From: Pseudomonas sp. 8O
Lineage (GTDB): Bacteria; Pseudomonadota; Gammaproteobacteria; Pseudomonadales; Pseudomonadaceae
Direction of reading: 5' to 3'
NCBI RefSeq assembly: GCF_902506495.1
Contig: NZ_LR733265.1
Span: 1,012,587-1,076,586, forward strand
DNA length: 64,000 bases
The notes under the pieces were generated by a model, which did not search any database, was not told where the DNA came from, and was given only the letters and a program-made list of their open reading frames with translations. Both the position numbers and the translations under genes were made by a program. Numbering within the stretch: the first letter of the stretch is position 1; each line of letters opens with the position of its first letter. Below are positions 8,597 to 16,362 of the stretch, one piece after another.

Positions 8597-9505
8597 ATGA
8601 ACGTTCAACGGCTGCTGGTCGTCATCGACGCCGAACACCAGCAACAACCTGCCCTACAACGTGCCGTCGATGTGGCACGCAAGATTGGCGCCGAATTGCA
8701 CCTGCTGCAGGTCGAATACCACCCAAGCCTGGAGAGCGGCCTGCTGGGCAGTCATCTGCTCAACCGCGCCCGTGAAACCATCCTGCGACAAAACCACGAG
8801 GCCCTGCGTGCCAGCGTCGCTCACCTGAGCGATGAAGGATTCAGGATCGAAGTGGACGTACGCTGGGGCAAACGCCGCCACGAAGAGATCCTTGCCCGCG
8901 TGGCGGTGCTGCAACCGGACATCCTGTTCAAATCGACGCACCCCAGCAGTGCGCTGCGCCGCCTCTTGTTCAGTGACACCAGTTGGCAGCTGATTCGCCG
9001 CTGCCCGGTGCCACTGTGGCTGGTGCACGACGCCGAGCCCCGCGGCCAGAGCCTGTGCGCCGCGCTCGACCCACTGCACAGTGCGGACAAACCCGCCGCC
9101 CTCGATCATCAGCTGATTGATACCAGCCAGATCCTGCAGGCCGAGCTCGGCTTACAGGCCCAATACCTGCACGCGCAGGCGCCGCTGCCGCGTTCGCTGC
9201 TGTTCGATGCCGAGGTAGCGCAGGAATATGAAGACTACGTGACCCAGTGCAGCCGCGAGCACCGCGAAGCCTTCGACAAGCTGATCGCCCAGCACGCCAT
9301 CGATAGAGCACAGGCCCATCTGCTGGACGGTTTTGCCGAGGAAGTCATCCCGCGTTTCGTGCGTGAGCACAATATCGGCCTGCTGGTGATGGGCGCCATC
9401 GCCCGCGGCCATCTGGACAGCCTGCTGATCGGCCACACCGCAGAACGGGTGCTGGAACGTGTCGAGTGCGATCTGCTGGTGATAAAACCGCACGGCAAAG
9501 GGTAG
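8597..9505 (+). CDS. Tandem universal stress protein (UspE-like)
   Basis: The 302-residue protein contains two UspA domains: residues 1 to about 145 (MNVQRLLVVIDAEHQQQPALQRAVDVARKIGAEL at the start and CPVPLWLVH at the end of the repeat) and about 150-302 (closing with LLVMGAIARGHLDSLLIGHTAERVLERVECDLLVIKP). The Gly-rich G-x2-G-x9-G(S/T) type loop of ATP-binding Usp proteins is recognisable in the second half. Usp proteins help cells survive stasis, anoxia and other stress. ATG 8597 is preferred over 8537 because GAGGA lies just upstream and it begins the domain. The 200 bp before it show no gene or clear operator. Confidence 0.85.
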   Translation: MNVQRLLVVIDAEHQQQPALQRAVDVARKIGAELHLLQVEYHPSLESGLLGSHLLNRARETILRQNHEALRASVAHLSDEGFRIEVDVRWGKRRHEEILARVAVLQPDILFKSTHPSSALRRLLFSDTSWQLIRRCPVPLWLVHDAEPRGQSLCAALDPLHSADKPAALDHQLIDTSQILQAELGLQAQYLHAQAPLPRSLLFDAEVAQEYEDYVTQCSREHREAFDKLIAQHAIDRAQAHLLDGFAEEVIPRFVREHNIGLLVMGAIARGHLDSLLIGHTAERVLERVECDLLVIKPHGKG

Positions 9506-9576
9506 TGCACAGGAACAATGACTACAGCCCGGCGCCGTAGTAGCCTCCCGGACATAGTTCACTAGGGAGTTCGTGC

Positions 9577-11028
9577 ATGACCTTTCGCCGCACCAAAATC
9601 GTCGCCACCCTGGGCCCGGCCAGCAGCTCGCCGGAAGTACTGGAGCAACTGATCCTCTCCGGTCTCGACGTGGCCCGTCTGAACTTCTCCCACGGCACGC
9701 CGGACGACCACAAGGCGCGCGCAGCCCTGGTTCGCGAGCTGGCCGCCAAACACGGTCGTCATGTCGCGCTGCTCGGCGACCTGCAAGGCCCGAAGATCCG
9801 CATCGCCAAGTTCGAGAACAAGCGTATCGAGCTCAAGGATGGCGACCTGTTCCGCCTCTCCTCCAGCCACTCGCGCACGGCCGGCACCCAGGACGTGGTC
9901 GGCATCGACTACCCGGCGCTGATCCAGGACTGCGATGTCGGTGATGAACTGCTGCTCGACGACGGCCGCGTGGTCATGCGCGTCGAACTCAAGGGTGCCG
10001 ACGAGCTGCACTGCCGCGTACTGATCGGCGGCCCGCTGTCGGACAACAAAGGCATCAACCGCCGTGGCGGTGGCCTCACCGCGCCTGCTCTGACCGAGAA
10101 AGACAAGGTCGATATCAAGGTCGCCGCCGAGATGGACCTGGACTACCTGGCCGTATCCTTCCCGCGCGATGCAGCCGACATGGATTACGCCCGTCGCCTG
10201 CTCACCGAAGCCGGCGGTACTGCCTGGCTGGTGGCCAAGATCGAACGCGCCGAAGCCGTGGCCGATGATGAAACGCTGGACGGTCTGATCCGCGCCAGTG
10301 ACGCAGTGATGGTCGCTCGTGGCGACCTGGCCGTGGAAATCGGTGACGCCGAGCTGGTCGGTATCCAGAAGAAGATCATCGCTCACGCCCGTCGCCTGAA
10401 CAAAGCCGTGATCACCGCCACGCAAATGATGGAGTCGATGATCCACAGCCCGATGCCGACCCGCGCCGAAGTCTCCGACGTGGCCAACGCCGCGCTGGAC
10501 TACACCGACGCAGTGATGCTGTCGGCCGAGAGCGCTGCGGGCGAATACCCGGTCGAAGCCGTGCAGGCCATGGCCCGCGTGTGCCTGGGCGCCGAGAAGC
10601 ACCCGACCAGCAAGCAGTCCAGCCACCGCCTGGGCCGCACCTTCGAGCGCTGCGACGAAAGCATCGCCCTGGCAACCATGTACACCGCCAACCACTTCCC
10701 GGGCGTCAAGGCCATCATCAGCCTCACCGAGAGTGGCTACAGCCCGCTGATCATGTCGCGCATTCGCTCGTCGATCCCGATCTTCGCCTTCACCCCGCAC
10801 CGCGAAGCCCAGGCTCGCGTGGCACTGTTCCGTGGCGTCTACACCGTGCCGTTCGACCCGGCCTCGCTGCCAGCCAACAAGGTCAGCCAGGCGGCGGTGG
10901 ACGAGCTGCTCAAGCGCGGCGTGGTCGAGCCGGGCGACTGGGTCATCCTGACCAAGGGCGACAGCTACCACGGCACCGGCGGCACCAACACCATGAAGAT
11001 CCTCCACGTCGGCGATCCGATGGTGTGA
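9577..11028 (+). CDS. pykA: Pyruvate kinase
   Basis: The 483-residue enzyme converts phosphoenolpyruvate and ADP to pyruvate and ATP, the last step of glycolysis or Entner-Doudoroff flow. It opens with RRTKIVATLGPASSSPE, has the N-loop RLNFSHGTPDDH, a short B domain (about 70-160), the active-site LVAKIERAEAV and MVARGDLAVEI blocks, the ITATQMMESMIHSPMPTRAEVSDVANA helix, and a complete C-terminal regulatory domain ending NTMKILHVGDPMV. Length and motifs fit the PykA type. A strong terminator follows at 11048-11070. The last 75 bp are repeated in decayed form near 12857-12931. Confidence 0.95.
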   Translation: MTFRRTKIVATLGPASSSPEVLEQLILSGLDVARLNFSHGTPDDHKARAALVRELAAKHGRHVALLGDLQGPKIRIAKFENKRIELKDGDLFRLSSSHSRTAGTQDVVGIDYPALIQDCDVGDELLLDDGRVVMRVELKGADELHCRVLIGGPLSDNKGINRRGGGLTAPALTEKDKVDIKVAAEMDLDYLAVSFPRDAADMDYARRLLTEAGGTAWLVAKIERAEAVADDETLDGLIRASDAVMVARGDLAVEIGDAELVGIQKKIIAHARRLNKAVITATQMMESMIHSPMPTRAEVSDVANAALDYTDAVMLSAESAAGEYPVEAVQAMARVCLGAEKHPTSKQSSHRLGRTFERCDESIALATMYTANHFPGVKAIISLTESGYSPLIMSRIRSSIPIFAFTPHREAQARVALFRGVYTVPFDPASLPANKVSQAAVDELLKRGVVEPGDWVILTKGDSYHGTGGTNTMKILHVGDPMV

Positions 11029-11047
11029 TCCCCCCGTGAATGCAAAA

Positions 11048-11070
11048 GGCCGCTCATCGAGCGGCCTTTT
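11048..11070 (+). terminator. Rho-independent terminator of pykA
   Basis: GGCCGCTC (11048-11055), loop ATC, GAGCGGCC (11059-11066), then TTTT. The stem is perfect and GC-rich, and AAAA precedes it, so it may also work for the convergent YcaC-like gene. Confidence 0.85.
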
Positions 11071-11089
11071 GCGTTTCAGCGGTCTCGCT

Positions 11090-11704
11090 TCATTTCTGGT
11101 TGTAGCTCTGGATCAGGTTGGCGTAAGCCGGCAAGTGGCCGCCGAGGATACCGCCGAACCCTTCGACGTCATTTCGCCAGTCGCGGTGCAGCTCACCACC
11201 GACGCTGAACCAGTTGACCAGTTGGGCGCCGGCATGGGCCATGCGTGCCAAGGCGGCATCGCGCACTGCGGTGTTGAAGGTGCCGGAAGCGTCCGTCACC
11301 ACGAAGACGTCATAACCGGCCTCCAGTGCGGAGAGCGTGGGAAATGCCACGCAAACGTCGGTGACCACACCCGCGATGATCAGCTGCTTGCGCCCTGTGG
11401 CCTTGATCGCGTTGACGAAATCCTCGTTATCCCAGGCATTGATCTGCCCCGGGCGAGCGATATAGGGCGCATCCGGAAACATGGCCTTGAGCTCCGGCAC
11501 GATGGGGCCATTGGGGCCCGTTTCGAAGCTGGTGGTAAGAATGGTCGGCAGCTTGAAGAACTTGGCGATATCGGCCAGTGCCATGACGTTGTTCTTGAAC
11601 TCGTCGGGCGAATAGTCGCGCACCAGCGAGAGCAAACCCGCCTGGTGATCGATCAACAATACGACGGCATCGTCCTTGTCCAAACGCTTGTAAGTGAAAG
11701 CCAT
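11090..11704 (-). CDS. ycaC: YcaC-like isochorismatase-family hydrolase
   Basis: The 204-residue protein belongs to the cysteine hydrolase superfamily and is close to YcaC: DAVVLLIDHQAGLL with Asp19, the RPGQINAWDNEDFV block near 84-97, and AGVVTDVCVAFPTLSALEAGYDVFVVTDASGTF with nucleophile Cys118. YcaC-type proteins are orphan hydrolases whose substrate is unknown. ATG at 11704 follows AGGAG; the frame upstream to 11893 runs through the promoter region and is rejected. It is divergent from a LysR regulator, the usual arrangement for a regulator and its target. Confidence 0.87.
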   Translation of the reverse strand: MAFTYKRLDKDDAVVLLIDHQAGLLSLVRDYSPDEFKNNVMALADIAKFFKLPTILTTSFETGPNGPIVPELKAMFPDAPYIARPGQINAWDNEDFVNAIKATGRKQLIIAGVVTDVCVAFPTLSALEAGYDVFVVTDASGTFNTAVRDAALARMAHAGAQLVNWFSVGGELHRDWRNDVEGFGGILGGHLPAYANLIQSYNQK

Positions 11705-11738
11705 GGGAAAACTCCTGTACGGGTGATGAGACTGAACC

Positions 11739-11758
11739 TCGAGACCATTACGATCTCG
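11739..11758. promoter_or_regulatory. Inverted repeat in the ycaC/LysR divergent promoter, candidate LysR site
   Basis: CGAGA (11740-11744) and TCTCG (11754-11758) face each other across nine bases, in the 189-bp gap between the two divergent genes. The arrangement and spacing suit a LysR-type T-N11-A operator. The functional link is inference. Confidence 0.35.
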
Positions 11759-11893
11759 GAGAACGCTCAGCCTAGTGGCAGGGGCCGCTGGCAATCGACC
11801 GCACAGAGGGAAAATAGCTTTTCGAAAAAACAGAACAAAAAACCTCGACGAAGGCATTACCCTCATCCAATCGAATCGGGGAGAAGCCCGCAC

Positions 11894-12802
11894 ATGAAGC
11901 TTGATCTGCAGGAAATCGAAACCTATCTGCGCGTGGTGGAATTGGGTGGCGTAAGCCGGGCAGCGGAGGACCTGGCGCTATCCAAGTCGGTGATCAGCAA
12001 GCGTTTGAGCGATCTGGAAAAACGTCTCGGTAGCAAGCTGCTGCACCGCTCGACGCGCAAGGTCACACCGACCGACACCGGCCTGGCCTTCTATCAACAG
12101 ACCAAGCAGGCGCTACTGGAACTGAGCGAAGCGGCCGAGGCTGCAGCCTTCAATGACAGTGGACTATGCGGCCGCCTGAACATCCTGGCGCCGATGAGCT
12201 TCGGCACGCTATGGCTGGCGCCGCTGATCGCCGAATTCATGCGTCTGCATCCACAGCTGGAAGTCAGCCTGTATCTCGAAGATCGCATCAGCGATTTCGA
12301 ACGCGAAGGCTATGACCTCTGTGTACGGATCTCACGCATCGGCGATAGCGCGCTGATCGCCCGCAGGCTCGCCAGCAGCGCCCGGATACTCTGCGCCAGC
12401 CCGGAGTACCTGCAACGGCAGGGCACACCAGAGGATGTCGAGGCGCTGCGTGAGCACGACTGCATCGGCTACAGCAACGTCGCTTCACGGCAATTCTGGT
12501 CCTTCGAAAACGACGATGAGCAAGGCGAACTGGCGAACGTGGCACCACGCGGACGTTTTTCCAGCAACAACGGCGAAGTCATGCGCGAACTGGTGCTGGC
12601 CGGCCAGGGTCTGGCGTTGCTGCCAAGCTTCCTGGTCCACCGGCATCTGAAAGACGGTTCGCTGGTCGAGATCCTGCCTCAGGCGCGGCCCAAGCCTTAC
12701 TCGATCTATGCCATGTACCCGCGCTCCCGGCGGGCTTCACGCAAGGTCGTGGCGCTTTGCGAGTTTCTCCAGCAGCGCCTGGTCGAACCGCCTTGGGAAT
12801 AG
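11894..12802 (+). CDS. LysR-family transcriptional regulator
   Basis: The 302-residue regulator has a winged-helix domain at residues 1-60 (DLQEIETYLRVVELGGVSRAAEDLALSKSVISKRLSDLEKRLGSKLLHRSTRKVTPT) and an effector-binding domain (about 90-295) beginning GRLNILAPMSFGTLWLAPLIAEF. This is the CrgA/DsdC-like subgroup that often acts on a single neighbour. ATG at 11894 is chosen: it begins the domain and GGGGAG lies ten bases upstream. The open frame reaching back to 11036 crosses the pykA terminator and the divergent gene, so it is not real. It probably controls the YcaC-like gene. Confidence 0.87.
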   Translation: MKLDLQEIETYLRVVELGGVSRAAEDLALSKSVISKRLSDLEKRLGSKLLHRSTRKVTPTDTGLAFYQQTKQALLELSEAAEAAAFNDSGLCGRLNILAPMSFGTLWLAPLIAEFMRLHPQLEVSLYLEDRISDFEREGYDLCVRISRIGDSALIARRLASSARILCASPEYLQRQGTPEDVEALREHDCIGYSNVASRQFWSFENDDEQGELANVAPRGRFSSNNGEVMRELVLAGQGLALLPSFLVHRHLKDGSLVEILPQARPKPYSIYAMYPRSRRASRKVVALCEFLQQRLVEPPWE

Positions 12803-12825
12803 ATCAGTACGACACTGAAATCCCC

Positions 12826-12846
12826 GGTGCGCACGGCGCACCCTAC
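12826..12846 (-). repeat. REP-like palindromic element
   Basis: A 21-bp copy, reverse orientation, of the element that starts GTAGGGTGCGCC. It is internally near-palindromic (GGTGCGC/GCGCACC). Six near-identical copies are seen in this window, all in intergenic DNA or at gene ends. Confidence 0.8.
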
Positions 12847-12856
12847 TGGCTGGCTT

Positions 12857-12931
12857 GACAGCTACCGCGTTAGCGGCGGCACCCACACCCTGAAGTTCCT
12901 GCACGTCGGCGATCCGACGGTGTGATCCCCC
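12857..12931 (+). pseudogene. Decayed copy of the 3' end of pykA
   Basis: This 75-bp stretch aligns without gaps to 10960-11034, the last 22 codons, stop codon and first downstream bases of pykA; by hand about 66 of 75 bases match. It still reads DSYRVSGGTHTLKFLHVGDPTV then stop, against DSYHGTGGTNTMKILHVGDPMV in pykA. There is no start and no upstream coding part. It lies 1.9 kb from the parent on the same strand, between REP elements. Confidence 0.85.
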
Positions 12932-12932
12932 G

Positions 12933-12953
12933 GTAGGGTGCGCCGTGCGCACC
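12933..12953 (+). repeat. REP-like palindromic element
   Basis: Forward copy directly after the pykA remnant. With the reverse copies at 12826-12846 and 12976-12996 it makes inverted pairs that could fold into hairpins. Confidence 0.8.
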
Positions 12954-12975
12954 AGGGTACGACACTGACATCCTC

Positions 12976-12996
12976 GGTGCGCACGGCGCACCCTAC
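12976..12996 (-). repeat. REP-like element overlapping the enoyl-CoA hydratase stop codon
   Basis: On the minus strand the element starts at 12996, and its bases 2-4 (TAG, 12995-12993) are the stop codon of the hydratase gene that ends here. The coding frame therefore terminates inside the repeat. Confidence 0.85.
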
Positions 12997-13766
12997 GTGA
13001 AGCGAGAGAAATCCGGCGTCCTGCGCTGCATGAATGCCGTCAACGCCTCGACGGCCTCCGGCGAGCGCAGGCGCTGGCCGAACAGAGCACCCTCCTCCTC
13101 GATCACCTTGCGCAGCTGCTCGCGATCCGGCGCGCGCATCAGCCGTTTGCTGTCGGCGACCGCCGATGGCGCCAGGTCGAGAAAACGCTGCGCCATCTCG
13201 CGCGCCTTGTTCAGCGTCGTCGCGCCATCCTCCAGCGCCTGGTTGGCGATCCCCCAGGTCGCGGCCTGCTCGCCCGTGAAGGCCTGACCGAGCAACAGCA
13301 ACTCGGCAGCACGCGCATGCCCCAGCAAACGCGGCAGAATCAGGCTGGAACCATATTCAGGGCACAGACCAAGATTGACGAAGGGCATTTTCAACTGCGC
13401 ATCACGGCTGACGTAGACCAGATCGCAATGCAGCAACAAGGTGGTACCGATACCCACCGCCGGGCCGGCCACGGCGGCGACCACCGGCTTGCTGAGCTCG
13501 AACAGGGCGCGCATGAACTGGAACACTTCGCTGTTCAATCCGCTGGGTGGCGCCTGGATGAAGTCGGCGACATCGTTGCCGCTGGTGAAGCACACCTCGC
13601 TTCCGCTGAGCAGCACCACGCGCACGCTGGGGTCGCGCTCGGCCTCGTCCAGCATTTCAGCCATACCGGCGTACATGGCACGGGTCAGCGCATTCTTCTT
13701 GTCCGGACGGTGCATGCGCAGGGTCAACAGACCGCCGTCGCGTTCGATATGCAGGTGTTCGCTCAT
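12993..13766 (-). CDS. Enoyl-CoA hydratase/isomerase family protein
   Basis: The 257-residue crotonase-fold protein opens with HIERDGGLLTLRMHRPDKKNALTRAMY, has the oxyanion-hole block SGSEVCFTSGNDVADF (near 55-70) and the second one KPVVAAVAGPAVGIGTTLLLHCDLVY (near 92-118). The usual catalytic Glu of hydratases is not evident at MPFVNLGLCPEYGSS; Glu in CPEYGSS may take part, as in isomerase-type members. The likely role is fatty-acyl-CoA metabolism. ATG 13766 follows GGAG at proper spacing; the frame further upstream is REP sequence. The stop codon lies inside a REP element. Confidence 0.83.
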   Translation of the reverse strand: MSEHLHIERDGGLLTLRMHRPDKKNALTRAMYAGMAEMLDEAERDPSVRVVLLSGSEVCFTSGNDVADFIQAPPSGLNSEVFQFMRALFELSKPVVAAVAGPAVGIGTTLLLHCDLVYVSRDAQLKMPFVNLGLCPEYGSSLILPRLLGHARAAELLLLGQAFTGEQAATWGIANQALEDGATTLNKAREMAQRFLDLAPSAVADSKRLMRAPDREQLRKVIEEEGALFGQRLRSPEAVEALTAFMQRRTPDFSRFT

Positions 13767-13782
13767 GAAATGCTCCAGAACC

Positions 13783-13803
13783 GTAGGGTGCGCCGTGCGC
13801 ACC
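13783..13803 (+). repeat. REP-like palindromic element
   Basis: Forward copy 17 bp upstream of the hydratase start, paired with the reverse copy at 13825-13845. The pair fills the 75-bp gap between two genes on the minus strand and could form a hairpin in the shared mRNA. Confidence 0.8.
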
Positions 13804-13824
13804 ACACGCCTGGGCAGCCGGGCC

Positions 13825-13845
13825 GGTGCGCACGGCGCACCCTAC
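13825..13845 (-). repeat. REP-like element overlapping the 2Fe-2S reductase stop codon
   Basis: Reverse copy. As at 12976-12996, bases 2-4 of the element (TAG, 13844-13842) are the stop codon of the gene that ends here, with the element in the same codon phase. Confidence 0.85.
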
Positions 13846-14786
13846 GCGCGGGGAAGGAAAACGTCGGCGAGCATCTGGCTGCGCGGCAAGCCGGCCATGT
13901 AGAGGCGCCGCGCAAAGCTGTCGACCGTAGAAGGACGGCCGCAGAGTAAGGCGAGGGTCTGCCGTGAAACAAGGCGCAGTTCGGCCAAAGCAGCCGGCAA
14001 CTGCGCCGCCGTTATCAGCTCCACCTGCAGGTTGGCGTGTTGCGCCGCCAGCGCCTGAAGCTCGCTCGCCAGATAGTGCTCGGCCGACTCATGCGCCACG
14101 TGCAGCAGGCGGATGGCGCCTTGGTGCTCCTGACGCAACGCTTCACGCAACACCCCGTAGAGCGGCGCCAGACCGGTACCGGCAGCCATCAGCCAGAGTG
14201 GTCGCGTCTGCCAATCGACGTCGTAATGCAGGGCGCCACCGCGCAGCTCACCGAGGCGCAGCGCGTCGCCAACCTGCAGGTGCCGCGCTGCATCGCAGAA
14301 TGCACCGGGCAGGCGGCAATCGATGTGAAATTCCAGGCAGTCGTCCTCGCCTGGCACACTGGCCAGTGAATAGGGCCGGGCAACGCCTTGTTCATTCCAC
14401 AGCAGCAGATGCTGGCCGGGGCGATAGCGCAACGATCTGGCCGGCTGCAAGCGCAGACGTAAAACCTGCGGGCTGGGCCAGTCCAGAGCGACCACCCTGG
14501 CCGCCAGGCCATCACGCTGCGGGTCGAAGGGTTCGACCTGCAGGTCGTCGATCACCTGGCACTGACAAGCCAGGCGCCAGCCCTCGGCACGCTTGTCGGC
14601 CGCCAGTGCCTCGGGCTGACGATCCAGCGGCTCACCGGCTACGCAGCGCACCAGACAGGCGTGACAACTGCCGGCGCGGCAGCTGTAAGGCACCGCTACA
14701 CCGCCTCCGAGCAACGCATCGAGCAAGTTGGTTTGTTGGACGACCTGCAACTGCAGGTCACCCACACGCAGTTCAGGCACCCGCAT
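13842..14786 (-). CDS. 2Fe-2S ferredoxin/FAD-dependent NAD(P)H oxidoreductase
   Basis: The 314-residue protein is a one-chain electron-transfer module. A plant-type ferredoxin domain comes first (residues 1-85), with CRAGSCHACLVRC giving Cys36, Cys41 and Cys44 and the fourth ligand at Cys74 or Cys76. A flavin domain follows (RPYSLAS, near 145), then an NAD(P)H-binding domain (LWLMAAGTGLAPLYGVL near 205 and LALLCGRP near 285). Such proteins feed electrons to oxygenases or other acceptors; the partner is unknown. The start overlaps the end of the diguanylate cyclase gene by 14 bp, implying translational coupling. The stop codon lies inside a REP element. Confidence 0.85.
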   Translation of the reverse strand: MRVPELRVGDLQLQVVQQTNLLDALLGGGVAVPYSCRAGSCHACLVRCVAGEPLDRQPEALAADKRAEGWRLACQCQVIDDLQVEPFDPQRDGLAARVVALDWPSPQVLRLRLQPARSLRYRPGQHLLLWNEQGVARPYSLASVPGEDDCLEFHIDCRLPGAFCDAARHLQVGDALRLGELRGGALHYDVDWQTRPLWLMAAGTGLAPLYGVLREALRQEHQGAIRLLHVAHESAEHYLASELQALAAQHANLQVELITAAQLPAALAELRLVSRQTLALLCGRPSTVDSFARRLYMAGLPRSQMLADVFLPRA

Positions 14787-15909
14787 TCTCCCAGCTGGCA
14801 TCGCAACGATTACGTCCGCCGCGCTTGGCCTGGTAAAGCGCCTGATCGGCACGCTGCAGGGCTTCATCGAGATCGTCACCGGCGACCAGCAGCGTCATGC
14901 CGGCGGACAGGCTGAGATTGTCGACCTTCACGCCCAACGGCTCGGCCCTGGCGAAGGCTTCGCGCAGGCGCTCGCAGCAGGCGGTGAACTGGTCGGCATC
15001 GGTATTGGGCAATAGCAGGACGAATTCCTCACCGCCGTAGCGGGCAATGATGTCGCCGTCACGCAGACAGGCACGGGCAACTGCGGCGAAGGTTTGTAGC
15101 ACCCGGTCACCGGCAGCATGGCCATGAGCATCGTTGATTCGTTTGAAATGGTCCAGGTCGATCAACGCCAGACCGTGATGTCGCCCGTGGTCCAGATGTT
15201 CCAGTTCGCGGGTGGCCAGACGCAGGAAATGGCGACGGTTGAACAGCCCGGTGAGTTCGTCGGTGGCGACCAGATCCTCGAGCTGGCGCATCATCCCGCG
15301 CAAGGTGTCCTGATGCGCCTGCAAGGCGAAGCGGCGTTGGCGCATGCGTTTGCGCATGGCCTGCACGTAGCTGGAGAAAAGACACAGCCAGACCAGCAGA
15401 ATGAACAGCACCCACACCTGCAGCCAGGCCATGCCCGGGTCCACCAACTGCATGCGATAGGCCTCGATCAGCACCATGGCAGTGAAGCCGAAGAAGGCAA
15501 AGGCGGCGCAACGCACGAACACCCGCGGCGGCAACTGGAATACGCCGAACAGCAGGATCAGTACATAGAAGACCATCATCACGCCGCGCGCACTGTCGAA
15601 CAGCGCCAGCACCGGTGGCTGCCAGGCTAGCGCCACCAACACCTGGGCTTCGGTCAGGCTGGGATCGTCACAACGCAGGTTGCGCCCGGAGAGAAACAGC
15701 CACAGAAATACCAATTGGCTGCCGAACACGCCCAGTGTCAACCAGGCGGCAGTACTGAGGGAGCCGAGAAAAAGACCATTGAACACGGCGAACCAGCAGA
15801 CGAGCGCCATCATCGCGTAGGTAGCGAAGGCCATGGCGAAGCGTTTGAGCAGGAGGCTCTGCAGGCTGCGTTGCGTTCCCCGGCGAGTCGTTGAGCTCAT
15901 GGGCTCCAT
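14773..15909 (-). CDS. Membrane-bound diguanylate cyclase (GGDEF domain)
   Basis: The 378-residue protein has about six membrane helices in residues 25-182, a short linker helix, and a GGDEF domain (about 210-370). The active-site motif is GGEEF at 292-296, preceded five residues earlier by RDGD (283-286), a complete RxxD inhibitory site, so it should make c-di-GMP from two GTP and be product-inhibited. The N-terminal membrane part is of unknown sensory type. Its 3' end overlaps the ferredoxin reductase start. A TTGTGATCACAA palindrome lies about 30 bp upstream of the start. Confidence 0.88.
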   Translation of the reverse strand: MEPMSSTTRRGTQRSLQSLLLKRFAMAFATYAMMALVCWFAVFNGLFLGSLSTAAWLTLGVFGSQLVFLWLFLSGRNLRCDDPSLTEAQVLVALAWQPPVLALFDSARGVMMVFYVLILLFGVFQLPPRVFVRCAAFAFFGFTAMVLIEAYRMQLVDPGMAWLQVWVLFILLVWLCLFSSYVQAMRKRMRQRRFALQAHQDTLRGMMRQLEDLVATDELTGLFNRRHFLRLATRELEHLDHGRHHGLALIDLDHFKRINDAHGHAAGDRVLQTFAAVARACLRDGDIIARYGGEEFVLLLPNTDADQFTACCERLREAFARAEPLGVKVDNLSLSAGMTLLVAGDDLDEALQRADQALYQAKRGGRNRCDASWENAGA

Positions 15910-15939
15910 CCCATACTGGCATCTGGCCGTACTCTACCC

Positions 15940-15951
15940 TTGTGATCACAA
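15940..15951. promoter_or_regulatory. TTGTGATCACAA palindrome upstream of the diguanylate cyclase
   Basis: A perfect 12-bp palindrome centred about 36 bp before the cyclase ATG. TGTGA and TCACA are the half-sites of Crp/Vfr-type operators, but here they abut without the usual spacer, so the binding protein is uncertain. Confidence 0.35.
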
Positions 15952-16362
15952 AAAACCTAGGCCGCAGTAGGAAACCGCTGAAAATCAGGCAAGCCAGTCA
16001 GCGCGGGAAAGAACAGGCGAAAACGATCGCAGTCGCGCCCGACGTTACTGGCTGCAAATGAGCATTCGACCAGGCTGGCGTTCCGCCTGTTTTAACGTAA
16101 CGATGGCGATGCACGACTGCATGGATGCAGGAGCTAGAGGGACAGCCGAGGTCGCTTTGCCGGCGCCCGATAACCGCCCACTGCACTTGCCATCGACGTT
16201 CGGCTGCTGTGCCCGACGCGAGCGGGTGCGGTATACTGCCGCGCCTTTTTGGGCGGCTCTGAAGATATCGTCAAGGTGGTTTCCAGAGCTGCCCTTCCGC
16301 CGTTGCGCCGGGTCGTTGTCCGGCGCTTCCTTGTTGATGTTCCCTGATAGAGGAGCGCCCCA
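15952..16362. other. 411-bp intergenic region before the fumarase gene
   Basis: No convincing gene is seen on either strand. Near the right end, TATACT at 16232-16237 could be a -10 element for the fumarase gene, but the matching -35 region is poor. The leader of about 120 bases between it and the gene has no recognised riboswitch. Confidence 0.4.

Larger units (their letters stand above)
12807..12996. repeat. 40-bp direct repeat pair flanking the pykA remnant
   Basis: Nearly identical 40-bp blocks lie at 12807-12846 and 12957-12996, offset by exactly 150 bp. Each starts GTACGACACTGA and ends with a reverse-oriented REP palindrome. Between them sit the pykA 3' remnant and a forward REP. The layout suggests a local tandem duplication built on REP copies. 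Confidence 0.75.

Noticed and set aside
9562..11007. Long open frame (about 480 codons) on the minus strand opposite pykA
   Set aside because: It is the antisense shadow of a well-conserved GC-rich gene, its translation is His/Gly/Val-rich without known domains, and it has no ribosome site.
11036..11893. N-terminal extension of the LysR gene to 11036
   Set aside because: It crosses the pykA terminator and the whole divergent YcaC-like gene; the LysR domain starts at 11894 with its own ribosome site.
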